NCBI GenBank assembly: GCA_963850345.1
Contig: CAWKKW010000005.1
Coordinates: forward strand, 248,001 to 312,000
From: CAWKKW01 sp963850345
Lineage (GTDB): Bacteria; Acidobacteriota; Terriglobia; Terriglobales; Acidobacteriaceae
Length of the DNA: 64,000 bases
Reading direction: 5' to 3'
Each line of letters starts with the position of its first letter. The first letter of the stretch is position 1. Shown here piece after piece: positions 33,272 through 43,216 of this stretch. The translations under genes and the position numbers were made by a program. The notes beneath the pieces were generated by a model. It ran no database searches, was not told the DNA's origin, and saw only the letters and a list, made by a program, of their open reading frames with translations.

Positions 33272-33448
33272 ATGCCTGCCAACCAACTCCCGTTGATGGC
33301 GCTTACAGCTATCTCCACCTGTTTCATACTGTTTTTTGTCTGGGTGCTGTACCACCTCCACGTGGCGACTCGCAGGCGCGCACGAGAGCAGAAATTGCGG
33401 CGAATTCAGGCTGGTTACTTCGAAGTCCGTGGACACGAAAGAAGGTAA
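33272..33448 (+). CDS. Single-TM small protein (58 aa)
   Basis: An ATG preceded by GAGGGGGA opens a 58-residue frame. Residues ~7-30 are hydrophobic (LMALTAISTCFILFFVWVLY) and the rest is strongly basic (HVATRRRAREQKLRRIQAG) before EVRGHERR. The layout is that of a small inner-membrane protein with a positive cytoplasmic tail. Its last codons form the left arm of a perfect 15-base inverted repeat with the region beyond its stop. It is convergent with the TonB receptor at 33472, 23 bases away. Confidence 0.5.
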   Translation: MPANQLPLMALTAISTCFILFFVWVLYHLHVATRRRAREQKLRRIQAGYFEVRGHERR

Positions 33449-33464
33449 ATGTCCACGGACTTCG
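33421..33464. terminator. 15-base perfect inverted repeat between convergent genes
   Basis: CGAAGTCCGTGGACA (33421-33435) and TGTCCACGGACTTCG (33450-33464) are exact complements around a fourteen-base loop. The position between two convergent 3' ends fits a bidirectional terminator, but no T-tract follows on either strand. Confidence 0.5.
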
Positions 33465-33471
33465 ATCTCGA

Positions 33472-36400
33472 TTAGAAGATGATGCGTGCTGCAAATTGCC
33501 CGAACCGACGCTCGTCGTTGGCACCACCATTCACCCCGCCACGTCTGCCCTGAATATTCAGCGGAGTGCCATAGCCAATCCCTCCCACATCGTTTTGCGC
33601 TTCCAAAACGTACAGATTGTGGTGATTGAGAATGTCGAAGCCCTCAGCTCGCAACTCGAGCGAAAGCTTTTCGGTGATCGGCAGGTTCTTACTAACGGCG
33701 GCGTCAAAGTTCCAGGCACCCGGGCCATAGAACGAGTTCCGGCGCGTCATACCTGCAGGGTACGGCCCGAAGTCGGAGATACCACCGAAGCCGAGATTGG
33801 CATCGGGATACGGCATAGCGGCCGGGAGTGCGCCAAGATTGTAAACATTTGAAGCGGCCAGGCCGGTGGCCTTGTTGAACTTCTTGTTGGTGATCGGACT
33901 GGATGGCAGGTAACGCGGAACTCCAGAACCGGCGCCGGCATTCAACGATGCTGTGCTATCGGAGAAGGTAAAGGGCGTACCACTGCGGACGGTGTAAATT
34001 CCCGTGATCAGATACCCGCCGAGGAGTCGACCCTTGAAACTCTTGCCTCCGCGGAACCATGGAGTCTGGTAGATCGGAGCGATCACGAAGCGGTGACGAG
34101 TATCAAAGTCGGACGCCCCATAATCCAGGGAAGGATTGAATGGATTGAGATAGCCCAAGTTACCAATACCGTTAGATGAGCTGTTACTCTCCGAGAAGGT
34201 GGAACTAATGTCGTCCAACGAATGTGCGTAAGTATAGTTGGCGGTCAGGCTAAGACCTGTGTGCGAGACGTCGTTCATTTGCAGCCCCACGTTCATGCCG
34301 TCGTAGTGTGAGTCTCCATTGCTGCCGCGTTCATTGATGTCGCTGTATTCACCATTCAGACGCGAGTAACCATTGCCTGCCGGCGGATTGGTGATGATGG
34401 GATCTCCGAGATATACATTGCCGGCGCCCTGCTGGTTATAGTTCTTGATGTCGTACAGGTGGACGCCGCGCGAGCCGATGTAACCAACGGAAGCGACCGT
34501 GTTATTGGCGATCTGACGCTCCAGCGTCAGGCTGTAAAACTGCGTGCTCGCAACGCGAATGTGGGGATCGACGGCGCGCAGCGAGGTGGGCGGAAGGGGA
34601 ACATTGCCCGACGCGCCGCCGAGCGGCCCCGTGTTGCTGGTGGTGACGGGCGTGTTGTTGATGGTGATCACGGCGTAGTTAGGCGGGTTCTGAATGATGT
34701 TGAATGTAACGTTTCCGAAGTTACGCTCATACGAGATGCCGTAGCCACCGCGGATCGATGTTTTGCCATTGCCGGCCAGATCGTAGGCAAAGCCGACTCG
34801 CGGAGAGAAGGTTCCATTTTGCGGGTCCCATGGGCGGTGATGCGGAGCGTTGGGTGTGGTGAGAACGCGTCCTGCGCGGAGTTGCTCGAAGATGTTCGAG
34901 CCCGGACCAGGGAAATAGTTGGCCTGCAGATTTGGATGCTCCTCATGCAGAACCCCAAGGTGGTCATAGCGCAACCCGTAATTGACAGCAAGTTTTGGCG
35001 TGACGCGATAGGCGTCCTGGGCGTAGACGGCCCACTCCTTATAGCGGTTGCTACGCGCAAACACCGGTTGGCTTGCGGGCAGTGTAACCGAGCACGCCGG
35101 GGTTACGTTAAGCGTGCCGGTGGTGTAGTCCCTGAAGCAAGGAAACGCTCCATTCGGATTAACTGCAGCCTTAAACAGAGCTAACTGACCGGTGAGGAAA
35201 TGGTCGAGGGAGTTAGCCGCGTTCGATCCGAGTCCTTCCACTGCCTGCGCATAGGCTCCGTACGAGATGTTGTTTTGAATGTAGAAGAGTTGCACGCCGG
35301 CCTTGATGGAATGACTGCCCCGGGTGAGATCAACGTCCTGATCGATCTGCGCTGTATTCTGCGGGCCCGACGCAGGGAGGCCACCGGTGCCCTCATTCTG
35401 ATCGAAGAAGCCGGGAAGCTGCGCCAGGATTCCGGCGAAGGTCGCACTGCTTCTGAAGTAAAGAATAGGCGTGTTTTGCAACGCGGTATTGTAACTCTGA
35501 TCGCTGGAGTTCCTGGTAAAGCTGAACTTGGTGCTGCTTACCAGTGCGGGAGAGAATTCGTGAGTAAGGCTGTAGAGATAGGTCTGACCCTTGATTGCCT
35601 CGCCCACGTTGTATTGCGAGTAGGGCGAGCTGAAGAGTCCACCATTCTGATCGATCTCATGGTATTGCGCGTAGCGGCCGAACATCTGAGTCTTTTCGCC
35701 CAGGCTGTAGTCTCCGCGACCGACAAGGTAGAAGGTGTTTTCAGGATTTCCGCCGCCCGCATTGGCAGGAGATTGAAAGGGGACGATACCGAAGATCGGC
35801 GTAGAAGAAGGCAATGCGTCGAATGCACCACCGGGCGTGGGGGTGACACCGCCCGCGACCACGTCCGCTTTTGAAAGTGTGGAGGTAAACGCCGGCGCAT
35901 TCTTGCCGTAGGCTGTGAAGAAATCCTGTGTGTTGGGGGCGGCGGCAGCGAGAAACTCCGGGGTTGGAATCAGCGACTGGTTGCTGGCAGCACCGCGCAC
36001 CCTGATCCACTCTGTGCTCTGAAAGAAGAAGAGCCTATCCTTGATGGCTGGTCCGCCGATGGCGTAGCCAAACTGATTGCGTGTGAACTTGCCCTTGGCG
36101 TTGCCCGCCTGCGCATTCGTCACCGTGTTTGAGGTATAAGCCGAGAGACGGTTATACTCCCACGCTCCACCATGAAAAGCGTTTGTTCCGCTCTTGGTAA
36201 CGACGTTGACTACTCCGCCCGACGCGCGCCCATACTCGGGGCCGAAGTTACTGGTGATTACGCGATATTCCTGCACGCTGTCGATTGGGATCTGAATGAG
36301 TGCCGGTCCAGTGAGATAGGTATCGTTGTTCTCTACGCCATCGAGCAGGATCTCGGTGCCGGTGGAGCGTTGGCCGTTGAGCGAAAAACCGACACCGCGC

Positions 36401-36993
36401 GTGGTATCGTTTTGATCGCCGGTGACGGTGGTGGCGCCGCTTGACGTCACCTTATCTCCGGAACTTATGTTTCCCGCGATGGTTACAAAGTCGTATGGGT
36501 TGCGCGACAGGCTGGGCAGTTGTGCGACCTGCTGCGTACTTACGACCTGGGAGACCTCCTGCGTCTGGGTGTTGACGGCGACTCCGCCCTCTCCCTGCAC
36601 CGTGACGGTTTGCAGCGACCCAGCGGGAACCAACTTGATATCGACGGTCAATCTGCCGCCCACGGTGACCTCTGCCTTGGTGGCGTAGGCTCCAAACCCG
36701 CCGCCGGCCTGAACAGATAGTTCGTATAAGGATGGGGTCAGCCCGGTGAAGACATAGGCTCCCGAATCGGTCGACCTGGTCACACGGACGGCATTCGTTC
36801 CAGCGTTTTTTGCCGAGACAGTGACGTTCGGAATGGCCGCCCCGCTGGGATCTGTAACAGTTCCAGCGATCTGTCCGGTCTCCTGTGCCAATGCTGGAAC
36901 GGTCAGAAGGTTCAATGCCAGCAAGGCTGCGGGTACACAACCGGCTAGCCTGCCAAGGATTCTCCGGGAAACAAGACTGCGATCACTGCGCAT
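33472..36993 (-). CDS. Oar-like TonB-dependent outer-membrane receptor
   Basis: From ATG 36993 (GAGGAG eight bases upstream; the frame continues further without family similarity) the protein has 1,173 residues. A signal peptide (LAGCVPAALLALNLLTVPALA) precedes a carboxypeptidase-regulatory-like domain (GTVTDPSGAAIPNVTVSA) and a plug domain whose family hallmark is the NGQRSTGTEILLDGVENND / EYGRASGGVVNVVTKSGTN pair. The beta-barrel follows and ends ARIIF, an outer-membrane terminal signature (final Phe). Acidobacterial Oar-like receptors take up large or complexed organic substrates with TonB-ExbBD energy; the ligand is unknown. No specific partner gene adjoins it. Confidence 0.9.
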   Translation of the reverse strand: MRSDRSLVSRRILGRLAGCVPAALLALNLLTVPALAQETGQIAGTVTDPSGAAIPNVTVSAKNAGTNAVRVTRSTDSGAYVFTGLTPSLYELSVQAGGGFGAYATKAEVTVGGRLTVDIKLVPAGSLQTVTVQGEGGVAVNTQTQEVSQVVSTQQVAQLPSLSRNPYDFVTIAGNISSGDKVTSSGATTVTGDQNDTTRGVGFSLNGQRSTGTEILLDGVENNDTYLTGPALIQIPIDSVQEYRVITSNFGPEYGRASGGVVNVVTKSGTNAFHGGAWEYNRLSAYTSNTVTNAQAGNAKGKFTRNQFGYAIGGPAIKDRLFFFQSTEWIRVRGAASNQSLIPTPEFLAAAAPNTQDFFTAYGKNAPAFTSTLSKADVVAGGVTPTPGGAFDALPSSTPIFGIVPFQSPANAGGGNPENTFYLVGRGDYSLGEKTQMFGRYAQYHEIDQNGGLFSSPYSQYNVGEAIKGQTYLYSLTHEFSPALVSSTKFSFTRNSSDQSYNTALQNTPILYFRSSATFAGILAQLPGFFDQNEGTGGLPASGPQNTAQIDQDVDLTRGSHSIKAGVQLFYIQNNISYGAYAQAVEGLGSNAANSLDHFLTGQLALFKAAVNPNGAFPCFRDYTTGTLNVTPACSVTLPASQPVFARSNRYKEWAVYAQDAYRVTPKLAVNYGLRYDHLGVLHEEHPNLQANYFPGPGSNIFEQLRAGRVLTTPNAPHHRPWDPQNGTFSPRVGFAYDLAGNGKTSIRGGYGISYERNFGNVTFNIIQNPPNYAVITINNTPVTTSNTGPLGGASGNVPLPPTSLRAVDPHIRVASTQFYSLTLERQIANNTVASVGYIGSRGVHLYDIKNYNQQGAGNVYLGDPIITNPPAGNGYSRLNGEYSDINERGSNGDSHYDGMNVGLQMNDVSHTGLSLTANYTYAHSLDDISSTFSESNSSSNGIGNLGYLNPFNPSLDYGASDFDTRHRFVIAPIYQTPWFRGGKSFKGRLLGGYLITGIYTVRSGTPFTFSDSTASLNAGAGSGVPRYLPSSPITNKKFNKATGLAASNVYNLGALPAAMPYPDANLGFGGISDFGPYPAGMTRRNSFYGPGAWNFDAAVSKNLPITEKLSLELRAEGFDILNHHNLYVLEAQNDVGGIGYGTPLNIQGRRGGVNGGANDERRFGQFAARIIF

Positions 36994-37560
36994 GGGCGCT
37001 CTCCTCAAGACCTCAGGTTGGAGCGGCCGGCGCTGGCTGGTGGCTGAGTGACTCTGATTCAGGTCACCCTCGTACCCCAGGCCCCGGCAATCACCCCACT
37101 CCATCCCTTGTGGCTGGGCGCTGCAATCTCATCTCCGTTTAAGGGAAAGTTCGCCTAGTACAGAGGGAACGGCCGCGAGAAGTGACGGACCTACGGAAAT
37201 TCGTGATTAAGTGCGGTCTCAGAGACAGAAGCCGGCGTATGGAGCGAGGATGCGAAGGAGCGTTACTCCTGCGGCTTTTGAACTTCCTACAAAATGCGAT
37301 ATTTCAGCCGACGGTGAAAATGGATGCAGAAAATTGTGACGAATGGTTGCGGTACGAAGGTGAGTCGCCACCGGATGGGGATGAGGGGCTGGCAAGGGTT
37401 AAGGCGTTCTCGGGTGACCCTCCGCAATTCTGTAGCACGGAAGTTGTAGAAAGCGGACCTGAATTCGGCCGGAACTCGTCTCGGCGATACAGCTTCTAGT
37501 CACCCTGAGGGATGGATGGAGCAGGGTGAAGGGGTTGTTCACCTTCACCCATTGAGCCGA
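36994..37560. other. Divergent leader/intergenic region with one hairpin, no gene seen
   Basis: The 105-residue frame at 37182-37499 has no family resemblance and is probably chance. Near 37524-37550 GGGTGAAGG and CCTTCACCC form a nine-base perfect stem, located 3' of yceI, and could be its terminator although no T-tract follows. The rest probably holds the receptor's leader. Confidence 0.4.
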
Positions 37561-38136
37561 TTATTGCTTCGCCACATCGAGGTCGATGGTGAGCTTCACT
37601 TCGTCGCCTAATACGGCCGATGGGTACTTCGTGCCAATGTCGAAGGCCGTGCGGCTGATGGTCGTGGTAGCGGAGAAACCAGCATGCGGCTTCTTATCCA
37701 TTCCTGTGACTGGGCCGGTTGGACCCTGCGCTTCCAGCACGACCGGTTTGGTGACGCCATGAAGAGTGAGGTTGCCGGAGACAGTAAGGCCGTTCCCACT
37801 CTTCGCGACACTGGTGCTGACGAAAGTCGCGGTGGGAAATTGCGCGACGTCGAACAAGCTCGCACCTTTCAGATCGTTGTCACGCGGGCCTACGCCTGTG
37901 TCGACCGTGCTTACGTCAATGGTGACATTCACCGTTGACTTGGATATGTCGCTGTCATTCGTAACGATGGTGCCTCCGATGTTGCCAAAATGACCGCGCA
38001 CGTTAGACAGACTCATGTGGAGAATGGAGAAGTCGACCTCGCTGTGTGCCTTATCCGGAACCCAGGTAGATGTTTGTGCGATAGCCAGAGGAGCCGCTAG
38101 CGTCAGAGCTAAAACCGCGGACAAATGTTTGATCAT
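37561..38136 (-). CDS. YceI-family periplasmic protein
   Basis: From ATG 38136 (AAAGGA eight bases upstream) the product has 191 residues with a signal peptide (LSAVLALTLAAPLAIAQ). The YceI barrel motifs are visible: WVPDKAHSEVDFSILHMSLS at the start of the mature protein, VRGHFGNIGGTI, and HGVTKPVVLEAQ followed by SRTAFDIG. YceI is a lipocalin-like barrel that binds long-chain isoprenoids and is often induced by base or stress. The frame upstream of 38136 is not native. Confidence 0.88.
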   Translation of the reverse strand: MIKHLSAVLALTLAAPLAIAQTSTWVPDKAHSEVDFSILHMSLSNVRGHFGNIGGTIVTNDSDISKSTVNVTIDVSTVDTGVGPRDNDLKGASLFDVAQFPTATFVSTSVAKSGNGLTVSGNLTLHGVTKPVVLEAQGPTGPVTGMDKKPHAGFSATTTISRTAFDIGTKYPSAVLGDEVKLTIDLDVAKQ

Positions 38137-38468
38137 GGAACAGTCCTTTCTAGAACAGGTTAGTAACTCGCTGGCATAACTAGCCGAGGCTCGGGGCATT
38201 CGGCACTGAACTCATCACTGTTGCGTCCACCCTCTGGTGTACGCACGAGGCACGGGTGTGTCTCAATCCCTCTCTGAAAGTGGTACAGAGCCGGGCAACC
38301 CAGTTCCCTACCCTGGTGGGAATGCCTGGTAAGGAATTCTAACTGGTATGGTTCAAATGGAAAGAAGTTTCTTATTACGGCGACGAAATGATCGAACGCT
38401 CCGTCGATGGAGTTCGCAGTGTTCGATTCTGCCGAATTGGTGCTTTCGGAGCTGGCACCGGACAAATG
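38137..38468. other. Intergenic region, no gene seen
   Basis: The region between yceI and the shorter TonB receptor holds only frames of chance composition, including a 101-residue minus-strand frame (38160-38465) without family features. No clear promoter motif was found. Confidence 0.35.
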
Positions 38469-40781
38469 CTAGAAGTGAGACTCGAGCCGCAAGAGAACGG
38501 ATCGTTGGGGAGCGATCGCATTGCCTGAGAACAGGCCGCCGAAATCAAGGACATTCAGGCGGTTGTTCAGGTTTTGTCCGTCGACATGAAGCGTGGTCTT
38601 CAGATGGTCGCGTCGGCAGATGTCGAGGGCCAGCGAGGCATTCAGCGCAAGCAGGGGCAGGATTCTTCCTCGTGCGAAGTTGAGCCGGCTGATGACGCCG
38701 GGACCATACTGAGCCACGGCCTGAGTAGGGGTGCCCTCGTAGGTGAAGGGCAATCCTGAACCGTATGTGGCGCCTGCCGCGACGCGCACTCGCGAGCCGA
38801 CGCTGGACTCCCATCGAGTCACCAACGTGTTCCGCTGATCCTGTGTCGCGGCGAAATGTCCGTTGAGACTGGAGAGTACGTTGGCAGCGTCCGCGCCGAG
38901 GAACAGCCCTCCGGTGACCGGGAACCACACCTTTGACACCATGTAGGAGTAGCTCAGGAAGCCGCTCACTGGTCCGGCGGATACGACCTGCAGCTTGCCT
39001 TCCGCGCCATAGGTGGCGCTGTGATCGAAGGCGATTGGATAGCTTAGGCCTGTATTCAGAAAAGGATCATCATCTGCCGCGTTGCGTGTGCCTCTCCAGT
39101 AGGAAGCGACGTCGAGACGGACGCGGTTGGCAATACCCTTCGTTGCGCCGATCTCCCAATTGCTACCAAGAGAGGGCTGTACGGGCAACCTAAGAAAGTT
39201 ATCGCTCAGAGCTTTTACTTGCGCGGAACTTGAAAGCAGAATGTTTTCGGAAGATGGAGTCTGAAAGACGCGATCGTAAGACGCATGCAACACAAGATCG
39301 TGCTCAGCGAAGCTGCGGCTGACGGCGATACGTGGACTGAGCGCGTGCCGGTTGAGCAGAAGCTGGTAGTGATCCCAGCGAAGGCCGAGGCGCGCCGACC
39401 AGCCGTGGTGGCGAATCAGGTCTTCGATGAATGCCGATTGTTCGAGATCAGGCCTGCTGCCAAGGAACGCGAAGGTAGATGGAGTTTGAGGGTCGAAGTC
39501 GGCAGGATCGATAATCGCATAACGGAAATTTTCGTGAAGAAAGGTCTGGTCTGATTCCACTCCTGCTTTGAGCTCATGCTGTCCACGATGCAGAGCGTAG
39601 GTTGCCTTCAAGTAGCCTTCGTAAAACCGATTGTGCTGGAAGACCGCGATGGGAACCGGATTGCGGTTGGATTCAAGATTCTTCGCGTCTTGACGCAGCA
39701 TGCCGGAAATTACAATCAGGCTGTCAGGCGAAGTGACGCGCTGGTAGCGAACTGTGCCCATGGTCTCAAAGTCGTCGCCGTTCTGGATCTGGCCCGCCTG
39801 CTGCTGCACGCGTTCGTTCGGAATGAGAAATCGCGAGAGCTCGCGTCGCGCGTTGAAGATGATGCGATCGTCCGGATCGAGATCGCGTTCGTAGGCCGCA
39901 GCGAAATCCGCCGAGGTGCCCGTGTTGGTGTAATTTTCCGGGACCACCGGATTGAGGTAGTGGGCACTGTGCGCACCGGAGGCTGAGGCTGTAAGCGCAC
40001 TGAACCTTTGAGTGTGTTGCAGGCGGCCGTATCCAGAAATTGTGTCGTAACTGCCGCCGGACAGCACGACGTCTCCATGCAGACCAGGATTGGTCTGGCG
40101 CTGCGTGTTGAGTTCGATGACACCGCCGAGCTTGCGCCCGTATTCAGCGGGAATACCCGCGGTGTAGACGCTCATGGATTGAAGATCATCGGCTTCGATC
40201 TCGGGTCCGAAGCTGGGCGAGCGATTGTCGGTGAGTGGAATTCCATCCAGCACAAACTGGGTCTGGTACTCTGAGCCGCGCGGATGGAGAACGGCATTGC
40301 CTTCGTAGAGCCAACCTGGTTCAGAGACAACGAGGTCTTGCACGGAGCGGCCCGGCAAGGAAGAGATGCGGTTCTCGATCTGCTTCGAACCAATCTGCGC
40401 GGCGCTGGAGGTGGAGTTGAGATCGATGAGTGGCCCAAGGCTTGTGACCCTCACTTCGGTCTCGGCACCGGCAATGGCCAGCGTGACCCGATGCTCTAAA
40501 GGCACAGTGGTATGTAGGTCGACCGTGGCGCGATACGACGCGAAGCCGCCCCTCTCGATGGTGACTTGGTAAACGCCAAAAGGCAGCATCGGAATCGCGA
40601 CACGGCCTGTATCGTCTGTTTCGAGAGACTGATGGAACCCATTTGCGCGCGCATCGAGGTTGACCCTGGCTCGCAGGACAGCGCCGGACGGATCGGTGAT
40701 TCTAAAGCGCAGCTCACCACGATTTGTCTGGCCCCAGGCGCAGACCGCCCAGGCGAGCAGTAGAACGGGAATCAACCTCAT
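38469..40781 (-). CDS. TonB-dependent receptor, shorter type
   Basis: The 770-residue protein starts with a signal peptide (LIPVLLLAWAVCAWGQ), then a regulatory-like domain (ELRFRITDPSGAVLRARVNL) and a plug region with YQTQFVLDGIPLTDNRSP and AEYGRKLGGVIELNTQRQ. The barrel ends LLRLESHF with terminal Phe. It is ~400 residues shorter than the other three receptors in the window, with a smaller barrel. The ATG has GGAG four bases upstream. The ligand is unknown. It lies between yceI and the DUF2062 gene. Confidence 0.85.
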   Translation of the reverse strand: MRLIPVLLLAWAVCAWGQTNRGELRFRITDPSGAVLRARVNLDARANGFHQSLETDDTGRVAIPMLPFGVYQVTIERGGFASYRATVDLHTTVPLEHRVTLAIAGAETEVRVTSLGPLIDLNSTSSAAQIGSKQIENRISSLPGRSVQDLVVSEPGWLYEGNAVLHPRGSEYQTQFVLDGIPLTDNRSPSFGPEIEADDLQSMSVYTAGIPAEYGRKLGGVIELNTQRQTNPGLHGDVVLSGGSYDTISGYGRLQHTQRFSALTASASGAHSAHYLNPVVPENYTNTGTSADFAAAYERDLDPDDRIIFNARRELSRFLIPNERVQQQAGQIQNGDDFETMGTVRYQRVTSPDSLIVISGMLRQDAKNLESNRNPVPIAVFQHNRFYEGYLKATYALHRGQHELKAGVESDQTFLHENFRYAIIDPADFDPQTPSTFAFLGSRPDLEQSAFIEDLIRHHGWSARLGLRWDHYQLLLNRHALSPRIAVSRSFAEHDLVLHASYDRVFQTPSSENILLSSSAQVKALSDNFLRLPVQPSLGSNWEIGATKGIANRVRLDVASYWRGTRNAADDDPFLNTGLSYPIAFDHSATYGAEGKLQVVSAGPVSGFLSYSYMVSKVWFPVTGGLFLGADAANVLSSLNGHFAATQDQRNTLVTRWESSVGSRVRVAAGATYGSGLPFTYEGTPTQAVAQYGPGVISRLNFARGRILPLLALNASLALDICRRDHLKTTLHVDGQNLNNRLNVLDFGGLFSGNAIAPQRSVLLRLESHF

Positions 40782-41029
40782 CTACTCCATTGTTACCTGA
40801 TCCTCTGCGGATTTGTTACGGCAGAGAAGCGCTGGGGGGTTGCCCAACCGCCACTGAGCAGCCGCGTTCCTGGCAGCGTTGGTGAATTCGCTGGATAGTG
40901 TGCAAGGGTCAGCAGCGCCCGTTCGTTCCCCTTGGTCGCCGAAGAAGCGGAGTTGCACAGTGAAGAGGGCGAGTGGCCGTTGAGTGACCCTGTGGGGCAC
41001 AAGCAGATGTTTTTCGCGCCCACCAATCG

Positions 41030-41563
41030 ATGATTACCGGCGTCCAATCTTCTGTGCTGGTGCCTGGACCCGTCCGTGAGTGGATTCGTTGCCACGTGCT
41101 GCGCCCGCTGCTGCGTGCGCTGCGTGGTGGTGTCACGCCGCGACGTCTGGCCTGGAGTCTGGCACTCGGCATGGTCGTCGGCATCAATCCCTCGGTGGGG
41201 TTAACGACGCTGCTGGTGGTGCTGGTGGCGTCGGCCTTCCGCCTAAGCAAGTTTGCATCCATAATCGGCTCACACGTGGTGGCGCCACTGCACCTGCTGC
41301 TTTTCATTCCCTTCATCGACCTCGGCGTGCATCTGTTTCATACGCGCAAGCTGCCAATGGACCGCAAGCAGCTTGAGCACCTGAGCCATCATCCCTTGCG
41401 GCTGGTTCACGAGATCTGGCAATGGGAATGGCACGCGCTCATCGTGTGGGCAGTGATGGCGGGAATTGCGATGCCGCTGCTGGCAGTGTACCTGCGCCGC
41501 GCGCTGGTGGTGCTGTTGCGAAGACACAGAACGCTGGTACGTTCACGGCCAGCGGTACACTAA
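41030..41563 (+). CDS. DUF2062 domain membrane protein
   Basis: The 177-residue protein shows the DUF2062 pattern in its first half: GGVTPRRLAWSLALGMVVGI followed by NPSVGLTTLLVVLVASAF, a hydrophobic Gly-rich helix hairpin, then SIIGSHVVAPLHLLLFIPFI and, near the C-terminus, ALIVWAVMAGIAMPLLAVYL. About four membrane segments are expected. DUF2062 proteins are small inner-membrane proteins of unknown function, often near glycosyltransferases. No ribosome site is evident for ATG 41030. Confidence 0.75.
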   Translation: MITGVQSSVLVPGPVREWIRCHVLRPLLRALRGGVTPRRLAWSLALGMVVGINPSVGLTTLLVVLVASAFRLSKFASIIGSHVVAPLHLLLFIPFIDLGVHLFHTRKLPMDRKQLEHLSHHPLRLVHEIWQWEWHALIVWAVMAGIAMPLLAVYLRRALVVLLRRHRTLVRSRPAVH

Positions 41564-41668
41564 TTCCCAATTCTCTCTTCTGGCTTGCGATCGCTTTCCG
41601 GCGAGTGCCGCTTGTGCCGGACTGATTGCTGCACGGTTCGTGCGTTCAGAGGAACAAGGAGCTCGAGT

Positions 41669-42541
41669 ATGGATTCAGAACGACAGCCGGCACGTCGTGT
41701 TCTGAGCGATGCGCGAAGAGACCAGTTTGTTCACGAAGGTTTTGTAAAGATCGAAGGTGCCTTCTCGCAAGAAACGGCGAGCGAGGCGCGCGAAATTCTG
41801 TGGCGCGCGACAGGCTGCGATCCCGCCGACAAGACGACCTGGAGCCGCCCGGTGGTGCGGCTTGGAGACTTTGCACAGGAACCGTTTCGGCGGGCGGTGA
41901 ATTCGCCAGTGTTGCACGCTGCATTCGATGAACTGGTCGGACCGGAGCGATGGATTCCACGAGAAAGTGTGGGAGGATTTCCGATTCGGTTTCCGCATCC
42001 GGATGACCCTGGAGATACCGGTTGGCACATCGACGCAAGTTTTCCGCCTGATCAAGGAGACGAGTCATCGCAGAACTATTTTGAATGGCGGGTGAACCTC
42101 CGATCGAAAGGACGAGCCTTGCTCATGCTGTTCCTGTTTTCTGATGTCAGCGAAAACGACGCCCCAACTCGCATTCGCGTGGGATCGCATCTGCGTATAC
42201 CGGGTTTGCTGGCTCCCGCAGGCGAGGACGGATTGTCCGCGATGGAGATAGGTACCGCGGCTGCAGGAGCCACCAGCGGGATGCCGGAGGTCGCAGCGAC
42301 GGGCGCCGCGGGAACGGTGTACCTGTGTCATCCATTCCTCGTACACGCAGCGCAACCTCATCGCGGAGAGAAACCGCGATTTCTCGCACAGCCTCCGCTC
42401 CTGCCGCGAGTCCCGTTTGAAGTGAAGCCGAGCGGTGGCAATTGTTCACCGGTGGAGACGGCGATCCTACTTGGACTAAGTGCCGGGGGCCGGGTTCTTA
42501 AGCCAAGCATCTCTACACTGTTCAGGTCAGACCTACACTAA
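41669..42541 (+). CDS. Phytanoyl-CoA dioxygenase (PhyH)-like Fe(II)/2-oxoglutarate oxygenase
   Basis: ATG 41669 with AAGGAG eight bases upstream gives a 290-residue protein. The double-stranded beta-helix iron site is visible: His120 and Asp122 in DTGWHIDAS and a distal His in CHPFLVHAAQPH (His226 or His231), with a 2-oxoglutarate-binding Arg likely in GEKPRFLAQ. PhyH-family enzymes hydroxylate fatty acyl or other small substrates. Several members in bacteria act on secondary metabolites; substrate unknown. The gene follows DUF2062 with a short gap on the same strand. Confidence 0.78.
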   Translation: MDSERQPARRVLSDARRDQFVHEGFVKIEGAFSQETASEAREILWRATGCDPADKTTWSRPVVRLGDFAQEPFRRAVNSPVLHAAFDELVGPERWIPRESVGGFPIRFPHPDDPGDTGWHIDASFPPDQGDESSQNYFEWRVNLRSKGRALLMLFLFSDVSENDAPTRIRVGSHLRIPGLLAPAGEDGLSAMEIGTAAAGATSGMPEVAATGAAGTVYLCHPFLVHAAQPHRGEKPRFLAQPPLLPRVPFEVKPSGGNCSPVETAILLGLSAGGRVLKPSISTLFRSDLH

Positions 42542-42628
42542 ATCTGCCGGGAAATTTGGCGCGCCGGTTAACCCGCGTCGGCTGTTCTCGCATCTAGAAC
42601 TGCTTGAACGCGAGAGGCACTCTCCTTC

Positions 42629-43216
42629 ATGCGCAAAGCCGCGCTCACGGTTGTTGCTCTTCTGATTTGCGGAAGCTCCTCTCTCGTCTGTGCACAGAGC
42701 CGGGCCGAGGCCGGCTTGCTTCTCGACTATCTAAGCGTCTCGCAGACAAACACCGACAACCTGGGAGTGGGCGGAAGATTCGGTTACCGCATCCATCGCA
42801 ACGTGATGATGGAAGGGGAGATCACTTACGGCTACGGGGTGAATTTCCAAGAGGCTTACCGAAACATCGCGAACGGAAATATATCGGCGATTGAACGAAC
42901 GTCGATCGGTGTCACGGATGGATTGTTTGGCCCGATGCTCCAGCCGGCCTACGGACACTTCCGGCCATTTGTCACCCTCAAGGGTGGGTTCATCGACTTC
43001 CGACTTAGCCCTAGCCTGATTCCCTCCAGCGGCCTGGTGAGTACGCTTCTAGACGTCCGCACCTCGACTGTGAATGCGGCGCTCTATCCTGGCGCCGGGG
43101 CAGAAGCGGCTCTGGGGCCAATCGGGCTGCGGCTCGACGTCGGCGACGCCATCTACTTCAATCATGGCGCGCACAACAACCTGCGGATCACGTTCGGTCC
43201 CATCCTTAGATTCTGA
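42629..43216 (+). CDS. Small outer-membrane beta-barrel protein
   Basis: The 195-residue product begins with a signal peptide (ALTVVALLICGSSSLVCAQ) and continues with alternating strands typical of OmpA-type eight-stranded barrels (GVGGRFGYRIHRNVMMEGEI, LRLDVGDAIYFN) and a terminal Phe (FGPILRF). There is no C-terminal peptidoglycan-binding domain. The role is unknown. It is 87 bases after the dioxygenase gene, same strand. Confidence 0.65.
   Translation: MRKAALTVVALLICGSSSLVCAQSRAEAGLLLDYLSVSQTNTDNLGVGGRFGYRIHRNVMMEGEITYGYGVNFQEAYRNIANGNISAIERTSIGVTDGLFGPMLQPAYGHFRPFVTLKGGFIDFRLSPSLIPSSGLVSTLLDVRTSTVNAALYPGAGAEAALGPIGLRLDVGDAIYFNHGAHNNLRITFGPILRF

Noticed and set aside
37182..37499. 105-residue plus-strand ORF between yceI and the TonB receptor
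   Set aside because: No family features, poor ribosome site and chance-like composition.
38160..38465. 101-residue minus-strand ORF
   Set aside because: No recognisable features and no clear start; lies in an intergenic region.
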